64,000 bases of DNA, from contig NC_135000.1 in NCBI RefSeq assembly GCF_051020985.1, positions 1,922,001 to 1,986,000 of the forward strand, in the 5' to 3' direction. Positions 12,590-23,335 of the stretch are shown in pieces. The notes under the pieces are model-generated. The model made no database searches. It was not told where the DNA came from and saw nothing but the letters and a program-made list of their open reading frames with translations. Each line of letters begins with the position of its first letter. The first letter of the stretch is position 1. The position numbers and the translations under genes are program-made. Origin of the DNA: Nomia melanderi (lineage: Eukaryota > Arthropoda > Insecta > Hymenoptera > Halictidae).

Positions 12590-13320
12590 TTGTTTATATT
12601 TCCTTCTTTCCGTTTTTCTTACAAAATCCAAATTCAAATTGACTAAATTGTGAAACTATGATGTTTCTAGGACTGTTTGAAACCCAGCAGAGATCGAACG
12701 ACTGATCAAGTGAAAAATTCGAAGCTTCCCTTTCATTCAAGATTTCACAAGACAATAATTGCCACGTCTCTTGTGTAACTGAATAACACACGTAATACAT
12801 TACTATTTATTTCACATTTATTTATTCCTTCTGTTATCTTAATTTCCACTTATCTATATTCCTCATTCCTTCATCAAATCAAATAAACTGTGAAACTATA
12901 AAATTTCTTGAGTTTTGGAAAAATCCAAAGCTCTCTTCCCAAACAATTGAAAAATCCCAGCCACACCAATCAAAAACTTCGAAATGTCACAAATCATTAA
13001 CAATCATTGCACCCATCATGTAACTCACCATACAACATAATATACTACTATTTATTACACATTTCTATTCTACACAATATTACTTATCCACATTCCTAAT
13101 TCCCTGATTAAACCAAAATCAAAATTAGACAAACTGCATACCTATAAAAATATGAAACCATGAAACTGTGACATTCCTCGGATTTTTTGAAAAGCAATAG
13201 CGACTCCTTCATCAAATCGAAATCAAAAGTAAACAAACTGCATATCTATAAAAATATGAAATCGTGAAACCGTGACGTTCTTCGAATTTTCTGAAAACCA
13301 GCAGCGATCGAACTAAGGGT
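12590..13320 (+). repeat. Diverged tandem repeat array, 4-5 units
   Basis: The phrase ACAAACTG...GTGAAACY(R)TGAYRTTYYTYG recurs near 12640, 12880, 13130 and 13230. The last two copies, with CTATAAAAATATGAAAYCRT, are about 100 bp apart; the earlier ones about 240 bp apart with a shared CTTATCYAYATTCCTMATTC. Confidence 0.7.
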
Positions 13321-13700
13321 GAAGACAAACGAGCGATCGATCGCGGAGGGTGGTGGGCGTGTGTGTATCTATATCTCGAGGATATCTCGAGGACACGCGA
13401 TTTCTGGAGCAACTCGCGGCCCGGTACCTGCGCCAGTATATCGGCCAGGAGCGCTCGCGTATCCTATCCTATCCTATCTGCGGAGAAACCGCGCGTTAAG
13501 TGTGTTAAGTGTGCTCTAGTGAACTTTTAGTCACGGCCACACCCAGCCTCCGTCCGAGGCAAGGCTGGACCTCTTACACACACCCACACTCCGAGCACCG
13601 TGTACTTTCGTGTCCGGGGCGTATTCCATGTAACGGGTGTGATCGGTCAACACGCGATCGCTGGCAACCGAAAAATCGTCGACGCTTTAGTTTTCGAGCA
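13300..13700. other. GC-rich island
   Basis: Contains a short (CCTAT)n run near 13455. Short ORFs on both strands; no recognised product. Confidence 0.4.
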
Positions 13701-13703
13701 AAG

Positions 13704-14105
13704 TACTGTTTATACAAAGGCAGAAACGTAGCCCAGGCGGTAACAATAAATTACTGTTTATGCGAGAGTGGAAAGGTAGAATAAATTGTGAAAGTGAATT
13801 ATTGTTTATACAACAGTAGAAATGTGGGTTAAACTGTAGAAGTGAATTATTGTTTAGATAAAAGTAGTCACGTAAATTAGACTGTAAAGTAAATTACTGT
13901 TTATGCGAGAGTGGAAAGGTAGATTAAATTGTGAAAGTGAATAAATGTTTATGCAAAATTAGAAACGTAGATTAGACTGTAACAGTAAATTACTGTTTAT
14001 ATGGGAGTAGGAAGGTAGACTGGATTGTACAAGTGAATGATTTTTTATACAAAAGTAGAAATGTGGGTTAAACTGTAGAAGTGTATTACTGTTTCTATAA
14101 AAGTA
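13704..14105 (+). repeat. 48-bp minisatellite, about 8-9 units
   Basis: Core TTACTGTTTATRC followed by AGTAGAAA and GTAGATTARACTGTRAAAGT. Unit starts fall at 13704, 13752, 13800, 13848, 13895, 13943, 13991, 14039 and 14087, so the period is 48 bp with one 47-bp step. Confidence 0.95.
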
Positions 14106-14700
14106 TTTGTACTAAACTCTTTTGGCAGAGTTCTTGCTACGAGAATTGTGAACCTACTTATCCTTCTATAGTAAAGATAAATAATAATAGAAATAATTAT
14201 TAATGTTTTGATATCACAGTTATTATATTATGTTACGATACAGTTAGTTGATTTTTTCAATGTTTTTGTTCGATATTAATTTTGTTATTGTAATTGGTTT
14301 ATTGTAATGACAGTGAGCGTAACCCTGACACGGTCCATGATTTATTTACAAATTTGTAAATAACACGTAACCTACTAATCTTGTTCCTATATTATTCTCA
14401 GTACTAATATCGGCATTAATTTTAACTGTAAATCAGTTCACACTATTAATTATCATTAAATTAGTATTAACGTATCTAACTAATCCAAGAACCATACTAC
14501 TCTCAGTATTAATACCAGTACCAATAATTGTACTTGTAATTATAATTAATAAATTACTATTATTAACAATTGTTCACCAGCATTATCAATCGATTATTAA
14601 TATCAGTAATTATAGCATATCTAACTAATCCAAGAACATTTCACAAAAGCTCTCCTGAAAAACTCAAAAACAACAGTTAGACCATTATTCTGAGCCTCTG
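14106..14700 (+). mobile_element. AT-rich family K remnants
   Basis: TAATATTA-rich sequence with ACTAATCCAAGAAC at about 14477 and 14622; the second runs into ATTTCACAAAAGCTCTCCTG and AACTCA, the K end. Confidence 0.5.
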
Positions 14701-14789
14701 GTATATCTATTCATCGTACATACGAAGAAAATTAACCTTTATCAAAGTTCCAGGTGCCACGAAGAAAGAAAAAAAGAAAAGGAAGAAAA

Positions 14790-15040
14790 TGACAGGGGAT
14801 TCGAATCTCTTCCTGTTAACCGGGGAAAACGCGACGTCGTTAGCAGCCGTTGCGAGGCTCGCTCGATTAACGCGCGACGGACCGGCTCGCCCGGAGCGTA
14901 ATTGAAAATCGCGGCCGCCGCCGATGATTTCCCGCGCGGCCGTCGATCGTGACAAATTGCCCGATCCAATTAGAGCGGTTTTTTGCCGGCTCGACTGCCA
15001 GTCAGCTCCAAGGAAAAATGATCCCGTACGAGGCATTACT
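14790..15040. other. GC-rich island
   Basis: CpG-rich block; minus-strand ORFs unrecognised. 15041-15880 is AT-rich with only loose TTAACCC-type end fragments near 15090, 15148 and 15850. Confidence 0.4.
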
Positions 15041-15879
15041 TTCGATGTATATCGAAAACGTTTCTCGTTTCGCTTGATCGTCGCGTATTAACCCTTTCAA
15101 GCGCTCGTATTCCGGATTCGAAAGCTACGGACGAATAACTTCGTTGCTTAACCCCTCGACCTATGATTCCTTCTACAGTGCTTGTTAGAAACGTTTTGTT
15201 GTTCATGATTTACTAAAAAGTTTGCTGCCCTTACTGCGAACATTACAAACAATAGGATAATAACGTTCAATGTTAATTTAAAGGAATCAAAGGAATAACA
15301 CGACTTTTATGCTTGTTAATTCCTGCTGAATGATAAAACATTGGTACACAGTGTTCTTTGTTCCTTGTTCGATGTAATTTAGATTTTTCCAACATAGTTA
15401 GCTACCGGAGAGCTAGGTGCTTATTATCTTCTTTTCGGCAGAATTTCGTTATGTCCTAGGGAGGATTTGGCAACATTGCTTTGAATCTCTAGCTTTCGAA
15501 CACTTTTACGTAGACCTTAAATTTGAAAATAAGAAATTTGTGCAAACACTTGGTAATACTGGGTTTAAGCAAGCGGTCGCTAACATAAGGGTCCAAGAAG
15601 TGTGGGTACTCTTACGGTTAATGTCTTGCACTCCAGAAGCGACTCTCGATTGGAATAATATAGCAAAACTATAAACTTTGATATTTACTGTTAAATTCCA
15701 TACAATATTATAGTCCAAGAAATATTCAAATAAAATACTTCTGTTCACGTATTGCTGTATTTATGTAATTCCCTTTACGTCAGTCATCAAAAATGTCACC
15801 AACATTTCATCAAGAAATGCTGAACACTTCTACCGAAAAGATTTTCGAGTGCAAAGGGGTTAAAAACCTAGTATGACGA

Positions 15880-17340
15880 TCGAATCCAATATTCGTGTCC
15901 CGTGAAGCGTCGAATCCCGTGCCGGTCCTCGGGGCGCGCGCGTTATCAGGATCACGCTTGCGATTCGGCCTCGCCTCTCGGAGCGAGAAAGTCGGCCTAG
16001 CCAGTGCATTAATTACGTCACTGGACAAAACTCCGCCACCGCCGACGCGCGTGCACGCTCCTCTCCGTCCCTTTCCTCGTCCCGCGCGTCCTTGTTCACG
16101 TGCACGCGCGCGCGTTCGTGTGCGCCGCCGCGGACGACCGCCGCTATCCAGGTGTGTAACAACGCTGGCTGGCTGGCTGACTGGCTGGCATTTGACTCGT
16201 TCGAGCAGCGGTGCTCTTGCAACGACACCTAGTCACCCGGACAACCGAATCTCCGGCCGAAAGCTTCCTATCGATCCTCTTTTCCAATCTTGGAAGAAGC
16301 TCCTAGAGCCTAGCCACACGGAAGAGGCGGCTTTTCCGCTCCCCAGGTCAGGTTTATCGTGACAGCGGTCGGGAAATTGGGTTTCCCAGCTCCAGAGGAT
16401 CGAACCGAGCGACACCGGTCGGAACGAACGACGCAACCCGAGCCGGGTGTCGCGGGGAGGCGGTTAAAAGGCCGGACACCCGGCGCGCAGGTAAATATAT
16501 CGCGAGTTTGTCGTGCGCGAGCCGTGGTGCCGCGGTCCGCGCTGTTGTGCAATCGGTCTGTACGCGCGTCAGACAATATACAACGGCACCGCGGCTCGCG
16601 CGCCGACAACGGAGCAGGATTGAATATCCTGTTCGGGCTTATTAGGGCAAGGTGGCCAGCCTTGCCGCGCTCGCGCGCGCTCCGGCACACCGGTGCGGGC
16701 GCGATAGTCGCTCGAGGGTTACCTGGCGGCTCGTTTCTTTTTCTTTATCGTTCCTTTCGCGGTTTTCGTCCTAGCCGATAAGCAACCGTTTTCGTCCGTC
16801 CCACGGCCGATGATTTATGGAGCCCGAAGCGTTTGCGCGCGCGACGCAGGCGTTGCTCGCGAGTCCGGTTTACGTAATTCGATGCGCCGTCGCTCGCCGA
16901 TCCATTTAAATTTCTAATGGCCTGATAAAAACTCGTCCTCGCGCGTTTTCTTGCCGCTTTTCCACGCCGGGAAACACGGTCCGGCGAGCGTGTTCTCCGT
17001 TTTCCGCGCACCCGCCTCGTTCATCAACTCGCGAGCGACGTCCACTGGCCCCGCATCCCCTTTCGGGACACGCATTAAGGCACACCCGGCCCTCTGTTAT
17101 TTGTTCGGCCGACGATCACCGAGATTAGTCGCCGGTAATTATTCAACCGCTGTCATCCGACGCGGCTCGCGACAATCCGTCTTGGCTTGTCAGCCTCGGC
17201 CGTGTTTAATTATATTAAATTCCGCGCTGGGCGCTCGGCACGACGACTCTCTTTTCGGATCCCCTTTTACTTTTCTAGCCGTGGCCGGGTTTTCGCGGCG
17301 ACCACCGCCGATTTCGATTCGAGAACGCTAGATCACGGTG
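15880..17340. other. Largest CpG-rich island; candidate promoter or enhancer region
   Basis: About 1.45 kb of GC-rich sequence with ORFs up to 155 codons overlapping on both strands, and a (CTGG)n run near 16165. No translated frame resembles a known domain. In insects such islands can mark promoters or enhancers; nothing here proves transcription. Confidence 0.5.
16510..16607. ncRNA. 98-nt GC-rich hairpin, candidate structured RNA
   Basis: Arms 16510-16532 and 16584-16607 pair over about 22 positions, with two G-U wobbles on the plus strand and one 1-nt bulge. After a 12-nt one-sided bulge (16533-16544) an inner stem pairs TTGT and GTCTG with GTCAGAC and ACAA, closing on the loop TACGCGCGT-like sequence. 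No known microRNA mature sequence was recognised. It may be only an inverted repeat. Confidence 0.4.
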
Positions 17341-17985
17341 GGACCGACTGTCCTTCGGACTAGAGAGGTTGAACGAAATAATAGAAGTATATAAGATAAT
17401 GGATACAATCATACATTCAAACTATTTCTCAGTGATCCCTTACACTCCTGAAAGTTACTATTAGAAGCTGCGAGACGTTAGTATTCTGATTCTTTGGGAA
17501 TCACAGTATTGACACTGAACCTGGAGAGTATCATTTTGGAAATTAGTGTCGACGCGGAGGAGACATATAGCTGTTACAATACAAAATTGGGATTGGTTCA
17601 CTTTGGAAGCTAGGCTATCGCGTTCGGACCCCTGTAGTATAGCTTTAGGAAGTATAGCGTCATTTTGTAAACTATATTCTATCATCTTGAGAACTACAGC
17701 ATTATCTTGGACGCTAGAGTATCATCTTATGAACTACAGTTATAGCCAGAGAATGTTCATTATTTACTAGTACCAAACCCAATAACAATGAAATTCACCT
17801 CGCAGCGATACCTGCAACTCCGCACACATCTCCAATCCCGACAACATCTCTTTCGCACTGCATCAATACTCTTCAATAACGATCACAACTGATTTCCTCA
17901 ACAAAAAGAAACGTATCACAAGCCTGAGACTCTCAAAATCACCAAAACAAACATAAACATTCAAGTCTCGATCAGCGCTTCGAGG
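17341..17985. other. AT-rich stretch with weak repeated phrases
   Basis: Phrases such as TATCATCTT and GAACTACAG recur between 17525 and 17745, but no clean period was found. Otherwise nothing recognised. Confidence 0.3.
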
Positions 17986-17989
17986 TTAG

Positions 17990-18480
17990 AGTTTCATAAT
18001 GTCCAAAAACCTGAAGTCGACTACGGCTCGTACTTCAACCGTATTTCCCCAAATGCCCATGGCGCAGGAACGGCCGACAAAAGAGGAAGGGAGCGTCGAC
18101 TTTCGAACGGGACGGAACGATTCCCGGTTTCCAAAGATTCCGAGCCGGCGGAGCGTGGCCGTGGTTCGGCGGAATAATAAACGCGCGAAGCAAGTGGGCA
18201 AGCGCAGCAGCAGCACCACCACCACCAGGCCGCAACAAAGAGCCTTTCTACCGCGCTTAGACCGTGGCATTATTATTTATTTATAGCGTCATTATGTTGT
18301 CTCTATTGTTGCTGTGGCTCGAGAGCGTACGGTAAACGTTGACCGGATCTCTCCTTTCGTCCTCGCGGCTGGCGAGCTGGCTAGCCAGCCAGCTAGCTAG
18401 CTAGCTAGCAGGCTGGTTCTCTTTCCTTCCTCGCGAAACCGTTCGTTCGTTGGTTCGAGATCGGGAATACGTAATTATCG
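17990..18480. other. GC-rich island
   Basis: CpG-rich, with short ORFs on both strands and a CAG/CAC triplet run near 18210. No supported product. Confidence 0.4.
18368..18416 (+). repeat. (GCTA)n/(GCTGGCTA) microsatellite
   Basis: GCTGGCTAGCCAGCCAGCTA followed by four GCTA units; it is largely self-complementary. Confidence 0.85.
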
Positions 18481-18689
18481 AGCATTTTTGCCGACAGCGA
18501 GAATCAAGGACGACGCCAGGAACATTTTCTTTTGCTTCGATTAACAATTATAATTGTCGCAGCTCGTTCTCAGCCAGGAAACTCGAGTTCCCGCGAAGAT
18601 GGATTAACTCTGTGATCGAAAAATCAGCTTTGGAGTGGTAGAGAGAGGGAAAGAGAGAGATAGTGAACGCACGACGGCGTTAATTTATA

Positions 18690-19020
18690 TCGAGCGACCG
18701 AGGAGATAAAAGCCTACCTCCCGAGAAACAGATTGACCGTCTTAATGAGCCTATACTCGGATTAATATTTACCGTAAACGCGGCTTTATCGAGCCATAAT
18801 TTATATCGCAGCGCGCGGCTCGCGACTACGGCCTTATCGATACACGTGTTTACCGAGGAACTGGTATGCGCCTACATTCTGCGCGCACCGAGCTGCCGTT
18901 TGTTTTCTGGAAAGAGTATCTCGGGGACGTTTTAACGATGAGAATGGTAAGTGTATCTTAGCAGCCGGGCCCGTGACTGTCGCGCGGAATGGCCGTGCCC
19001 GCCGTCCGCCGATAAATAAG
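18690..19020. promoter_or_regulatory. GC-rich block with clustered GATA-factor motifs
   Basis: GATAA or its complement TTATC occurs at 18705, 18786, 18834 and 19011 inside otherwise GC-rich sequence. Candidate GATA-bound element in the presumed intron of a GATA gene. Motifs this short also arise by chance. Confidence 0.3.
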
Positions 19021-19149
19021 CGAGGAAAACCGCTGCCGAGAGCGCGGGAGCGCTCGACGGTCTCCGAAACCGAGTTCGAATACCGATACGAGTTTCAATT
19101 TTTGTTGGAATTTTTATTTTACCTTTAATCCTATGTTTGTCGCGCAACC

Positions 19150-20340
19150 CTTTTGCTGTTGGGGGGCGACCGTCAGTCGTTAGTTTATTTGATACAGTTG
19201 AATTGTAAAGTTTAATATTTAATATTTAAGATTTGCTATTTGATATTTGGTATTTAATATTGGAAAACTTAACTAGTATTTTTGAGTTGAGGACTAATTG
19301 CAATGTAAAAGCTTCAACAGGGGAATTAACTAAAAGTTGAAACTGGAACTACCAAATAGGTCTCATACTACATTTTTTCTTTTGTAACTGGTTGACTCGG
19401 TATAGTACTGATGTAATTCCTAACCCTGAGTTCTTAATAATTAGCACAATGTAAAAACTTCAAGCTGGAACTTCTGAATGGATCAATATTGTAATGGGGT
19501 GGCTCGGAATAATAATCGTTTAACTACTATTTCTAAGTTCTCAAGACAAAAGAAGCTTCCATGTATTCTTCTTCAATTAAACACCAATATGATAATTATT
19601 AACATCAGTAATTAATATGAAGAAAAGGATAATAGTGGTTCAACTCCTGTTTTTATTGACATCTAATTAACATTAGTTATTCATTTTTAAAATTGCTATC
19701 TGTTAGAACACAACAACCGGCAATCGTCATAACAGAATTTCTCATGTTTGCAATAAATAAATAAGATATCCATTGACACCAATCCTCTATTACTTCAAGC
19801 CACTCACATAATACAGCTTCCTACAATGAAGGTTTCGAAAACATTAACCTCTCAACTGAAAACAACGAATTCGCACGTCAAACAAGTTTAGCTTCATTGA
19901 TTAATAGTCCTTCGCTTTAGTGTCTATTCAATAAATAATTCTTGCAAATTAATAATAAACTGTGCAATCTCGAAATGTACCATTGTACACTGTTTGCTAT
20001 ATTAATTTAATTCTCCTGCTGTTTTGACTATTTCATAAATTCTCACATTTAGAGAATACACAGTTAACAGATCTCCGTTCCCAAGGGTTGAACCTAAACG
20101 CGTCAAAGCGATTTCGCCGTGGTAGAATCAATTTTATGTGCAACATTCTAAAAATCTATGCCACTGTGACGAACATACGTCCGCGATACTCAAATATTCA
20201 CTCGGACTAAAAACGTAAGCAGCAGCGCAGAGTTTTCCATGTAAAGAATAAATCAACCCACAAAGAAATCTAGAAGCTGAATTATACGAAAGGGTAGAAT
20301 TTTACCTGGTTTATTTCTAACATTTATGTCCCTGTGAAGG
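19150..20340. other. AT-rich stretch, nothing recognised
   Basis: A short ATATTTAATATTTAAGATTT low-complexity run near 19215; otherwise no repeat, RNA or coding signal. Confidence 0.35.
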
Positions 20341-20366
20341 ATACTCCGTGTTGTTCACGAGGAGAA

Positions 20367-20384
20367 CCCCGTGACGTCACGGGG
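20367..20384. promoter_or_regulatory. Perfect 18-bp palindrome with a CRE core
   Basis: CCCCGTGACGTCACGGGG is self-complementary over all 18 bases and centres on TGACGTCA, the full CREB/ATF site. It sits in a short GC-rich patch with no other gene feature. Confidence 0.5.
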
Positions 20385-20599
20385 GCAACAGGGGCCTGCG
20401 CTAGGGATTACGTTCATTGCTACTGACTGGTTATGTATACCTAACCCTATTAAAAAGTAGCAAATTAGCATCGGAAATGAGGTGACGAAAGCCGCTAAGA
20501 GCTAATCAAAGCTAATCCCGAAAACAACGCGAAGTGTTTCTCAGTCAATTATTCACTCGCATCAGCCTAACGATTCCAGCAGCAGCGCATGCACCTTCA

Positions 20600-21130
20600 A
20601 GTAAATAATATGTCTACCGCCAGAGGCGCTGCCGCGGGTTAAGCCGTGACGGGACGGGACGGGCCGCGAGGCGACCAATCGTTTCGGAACGATTCCTTCC
20701 GCGTCGAAGACGAACAGGCCACGGAAGCGTGGTCGGACACCGTTTAATCGGACCCTTCGCGTCGCAAGTTTAAAGCGGTGCTCGCGCGCCGTTTATCCAG
20801 TCCCGCTGGACTAATCGCAGGCACACAGACCGGCCGGCCGAGAGCCGAGGACGGAGCGGCGGGTACGGTCCCGCTTATCGCTGGAAATTGCCGGCCGCGC
20901 GCCCACACGTTCGCGTGCGCACCGCGCCGGAGACAGAGGCGATAAATAACGAGCGCGGCGGCCATTACTTGTCGCTCACCCTCTCCGCCCTGGGCCGCGC
21001 TCGTTCGCCGGGGGCGCGATCGCCGCCACCCCTTCTCGCTGGGACGAGGCGCGCTGGGAAAATATCGATGGTTCTGCGGCGAGGAAGTCCATTTTTCGGA
21101 GTTCTTAACACTTCGGCCACCGCGAGCCTG
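20600..21130. promoter_or_regulatory. CpG-rich island with three GATA motifs
   Basis: GGGACGGGACGGG near 20650 and TTATC/GATAA at 20793, 20875 and 20941. Overlapping ORFs on both strands look compositional. Candidate regulatory DNA only. Confidence 0.35.
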
Positions 21131-21171
21131 TCAATCGGCTTTTCGATTTCGAATGCTTAGCCCTTAACGTG

Positions 21172-21649
21172 TTAACACTTTAAGCGTCATGAGTCACTGG
21201 CGACTGACGCTTGTGAATGACTAGAAAACAATCGTAACGTTCTACATAACCGATGTGAAATGAAAACGTTTAACCTTTTGCATACGGAAGTTTCCCACTG
21301 GAAATATTCAACACTTTTTGATGAGGCGAAGACGATATTCCTTGAAACTAACTCTAAGGGAAATCGCAAGTTGAAGAACAAAGATATTTTATTCCAACAT
21401 TTCATGTACCGAGGCATTATACAAAGTTCAACGTTAAATGTCAGATTTTATAGTTTTACCGCGTCCAATTAAGTGGTGACTGAGAGTCGCCTCCCGAGTG
21501 CAAAGGGTTAATAACGTAACTAACTTGATAATATCGTAATGTAAATATTGCAATTCCAGATAGTTAATAATTGTTCGTGCTTTGCTTTGCTACAAAAGAA
21601 AAACTCTACGAGAGAACGCTTGAGATTTTGGTGGCGCTTAACGTGTTAA
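21172..21649 (+). mobile_element. Family E TTAA-type MITE (E1) split by A1
   Basis: Starts TTAACACTTTAAGCGTCATG, ends GTGGCGCTTAACGTGTTAA. Without the insert it is about 240 bp, like E3 (241) and E2 (243). A1 sits at the site that reads CTAATAACGTAACT in E3. Its right TTAA (21646-21649) is also the left TTAA of C1. Confidence 0.8.
21270..21511 (+). mobile_element. Family A TTAA-type MITE (A1) nested in E1
   Basis: TTAACCTTTTGCATACG on the left and CGAGTGCAAAGGGTTAA on the right; both flanked by TTAA. Non-coding, 242 bp. Target choice and CCC-type ends fit a piggyBac-mobilised MITE. Confidence 0.85.
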
Positions 21650-21888
21650 CTGTGGAATTTAGTTTGAAAAATCTCTCGTTTTGTGGGTAATGGAATGAGA
21701 AAATGAAGTGTGTGCTCGGCAAACACAGGACGAATGCACTTTGGGTATATTTTAATGAAAAACTGAAGCAAAGTAAAGGAGAATTATATGTATATCTGAA
21801 AGAATAGAGAATTCATCATTGAAAGAGTTAGTATTGTTTCAAGCTTTAAGATGGCGTGTACAGTCCTCAAACGCAGTTAACTGGTTAA
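21646..21888 (+). mobile_element. Family C TTAA-type MITE, full length (C1)
   Basis: Left end TTAACTGTGGAATTTAG, right end CAGTTAACTGGTTAA. Its interior matches C2, C3 and C4. Begins on the TTAA that ends E1. Confidence 0.8.
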
Positions 21889-21989
21889 CGGTCGAAACGC
21901 CCCGGGGACATAACACTTACGTCATAGAAAACGACAGGTCTCGATATGGGGACAGAAGTACTAAATCAACGAAATATCTTTATTTGTTA

Positions 21990-22376
21990 GGCTTACACGG
22001 CCAGGAATACTATGAAAGGTGTTCTTAAGTTTCCGGGTTAAGTCGTGTTCATTAGGAATTGTTTCCCGACGTTTCGTTGACATTGCAGCAGGCATCACCA
22101 GGGAGTTTGAGGACTCGCTGATACTGGTTAGCCTGAATCAGTGCTTCCTATTTAAGTATACATTGCTCCAGATTGGGATACACACAGTTAGCAGTGGCTG
22201 AACACCAGATAACCACGGAACAGAAAATTCTGCTTGAAAAGATGAAAATAGTAGCAAAAACTAGGATTCACTGACACTGAGTATCAGTGTCCTCAAACCT
22301 TCGGATGATGTCAGCTGTGAATCTAACTAAAATAATTCCTATTGGACACGGATTACACTCAGAAAGTTTGAACACT
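21990..22376. mobile_element. Family G fold-back element (G1)
   Basis: Left arm (to about 22130) and right arm (from about 22265) are imperfect inverted repeats of each other, both carrying a GAAACGTCGGGAA...AATTCC-type end and a GATGATGYCAGCTG-type core. Near-identical middle sequence (CTTCCTATTTAAG, GGATACACACA) occurs in G2. Confidence 0.75.
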
Positions 22377-22690
22377 TCTCAATTTTAGCTTTATTCAATA
22401 TTTATTTAGTATTTAACAAAACTAAGATAATAGCAAACACCATAGGATTTTACTAGAGGAAATACAGAGAAACGCTGGGAATCCTTGAAACATTCCAACA
22501 ATTACAACAGGGATTCTGGTTACCAACTTAGCCCAACTTGGATGCTTAAATACGAACCACTGATTCTGGCTAAACAGCATCAGTACGTCCTCTAACCTCT
22601 TGATGATGTCATCTGCAATGCTAACGGAACGTCGGGAAACAATTCCCAATAGATAGAGTTTACATTCGGAAACTGAACATATCTCATAAA
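22377..22690. mobile_element. Family G element, diverged (G3)
   Basis: Shares TTGAACACTTCTC, CCTCTTGATGATGTCATCTG and GGAACGTCGGGAAACAATTC with G1 and G2. It directly abuts G1. Confidence 0.65.
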
Positions 22691-22996
22691 TACCTTGAAC
22701 TTATATTTAAATAAACGAATTTAAACACATAATTTAAGTTTCCATTTTGATAAGTGTTTTACAAGCTTTCACCAAATTTTCTGTCGTCTTATGGGCGCGT
22801 GTTACAAAAACAGCTCACGGCCGTTAGGGGTAGTTAATTGGTAATCTATTAAAATTATGCTGGTGTAATGCAAAAAAAATGATCTATTATACTCTGATTT
22901 TAAAATTACGAAGCTTTGCAAGTGCAATCGTACACGATGAAAGTCGTCCTCGTAATCAATGAATGGTTGCCTTCATTAGAAGCGGTGGATAACGTG

Positions 22997-23210
22997 TTAA
23001 CACTAACCGTGCCGCAAACCGGTCAAACGACCGGTTTCAATAGTTCATTTAAAATTCTGTGTTTTCTATCGTTTATCTAACTTTATATCGATTCCTATAT
23101 TGCCTAATCAATCAGTTTTTCAATGTTTGTCTCTCTTTCTGTTTCTATTTTCACTGAGAAATGTGTGTCCACCTGCAATAGGCAGACAGTGTTTTGACTG
23201 GTAATGTTAA
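22997..23210. mobile_element. Family F TTAA-type MITE (F1)
   Basis: TTAACACTAACCGTGCCGC at the left, CTGGTAATGTTAA at the right, TTAA on both sides. Contains the palindrome-like AAACCGGTC...GACCGGTTT just inside the left end. Confidence 0.75.
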
Positions 23211-23214
23211 CCTT

Positions 23215-23335
23215 TTAACCCCTTCTCCTGTAATATCAGACTCGCGATGAAAATTTCAAACTGAGTTTGACAAATCTAAATGTTACTTGTTTATTTTAAC
23301 CAAATTAAATATTGCTTGTCTATTATCAATCTTAA
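23215..23335 (+). mobile_element. Family B TTAA-type MITE, left part (B4)
   Basis: TTAACCCCTTCTCCTGTAAT then CAGACTCGCGATGAAAATTT matches the B consensus. It starts 4 bp after F1 ends. 23336-25150 beyond it is AT-rich, with only a CCCACTGTGCGGCT transposon-like end near 24183. Confidence 0.65.

Noticed and set aside
13704..14105. CRISPR-like array
   Set aside because: Units are contiguous imperfect repeats without unique spacers, and the genome is eukaryotic. The same holds for the 119-bp and 44-bp arrays.
14785..14815. tRNA B-box-like GATTCGAATC on the minus strand
   Set aside because: Not followed or preceded by an A-box, acceptor stem or anticodon arm; the phrase is just a palindrome.
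15895..16781. Long ORFs on both strands in the largest island, considered as a first exon
   Set aside because: Arg/Pro/Ser-rich in every frame, as expected of GC-rich non-coding DNA; no conserved domain and no clear donor site tied to the GATA exon.
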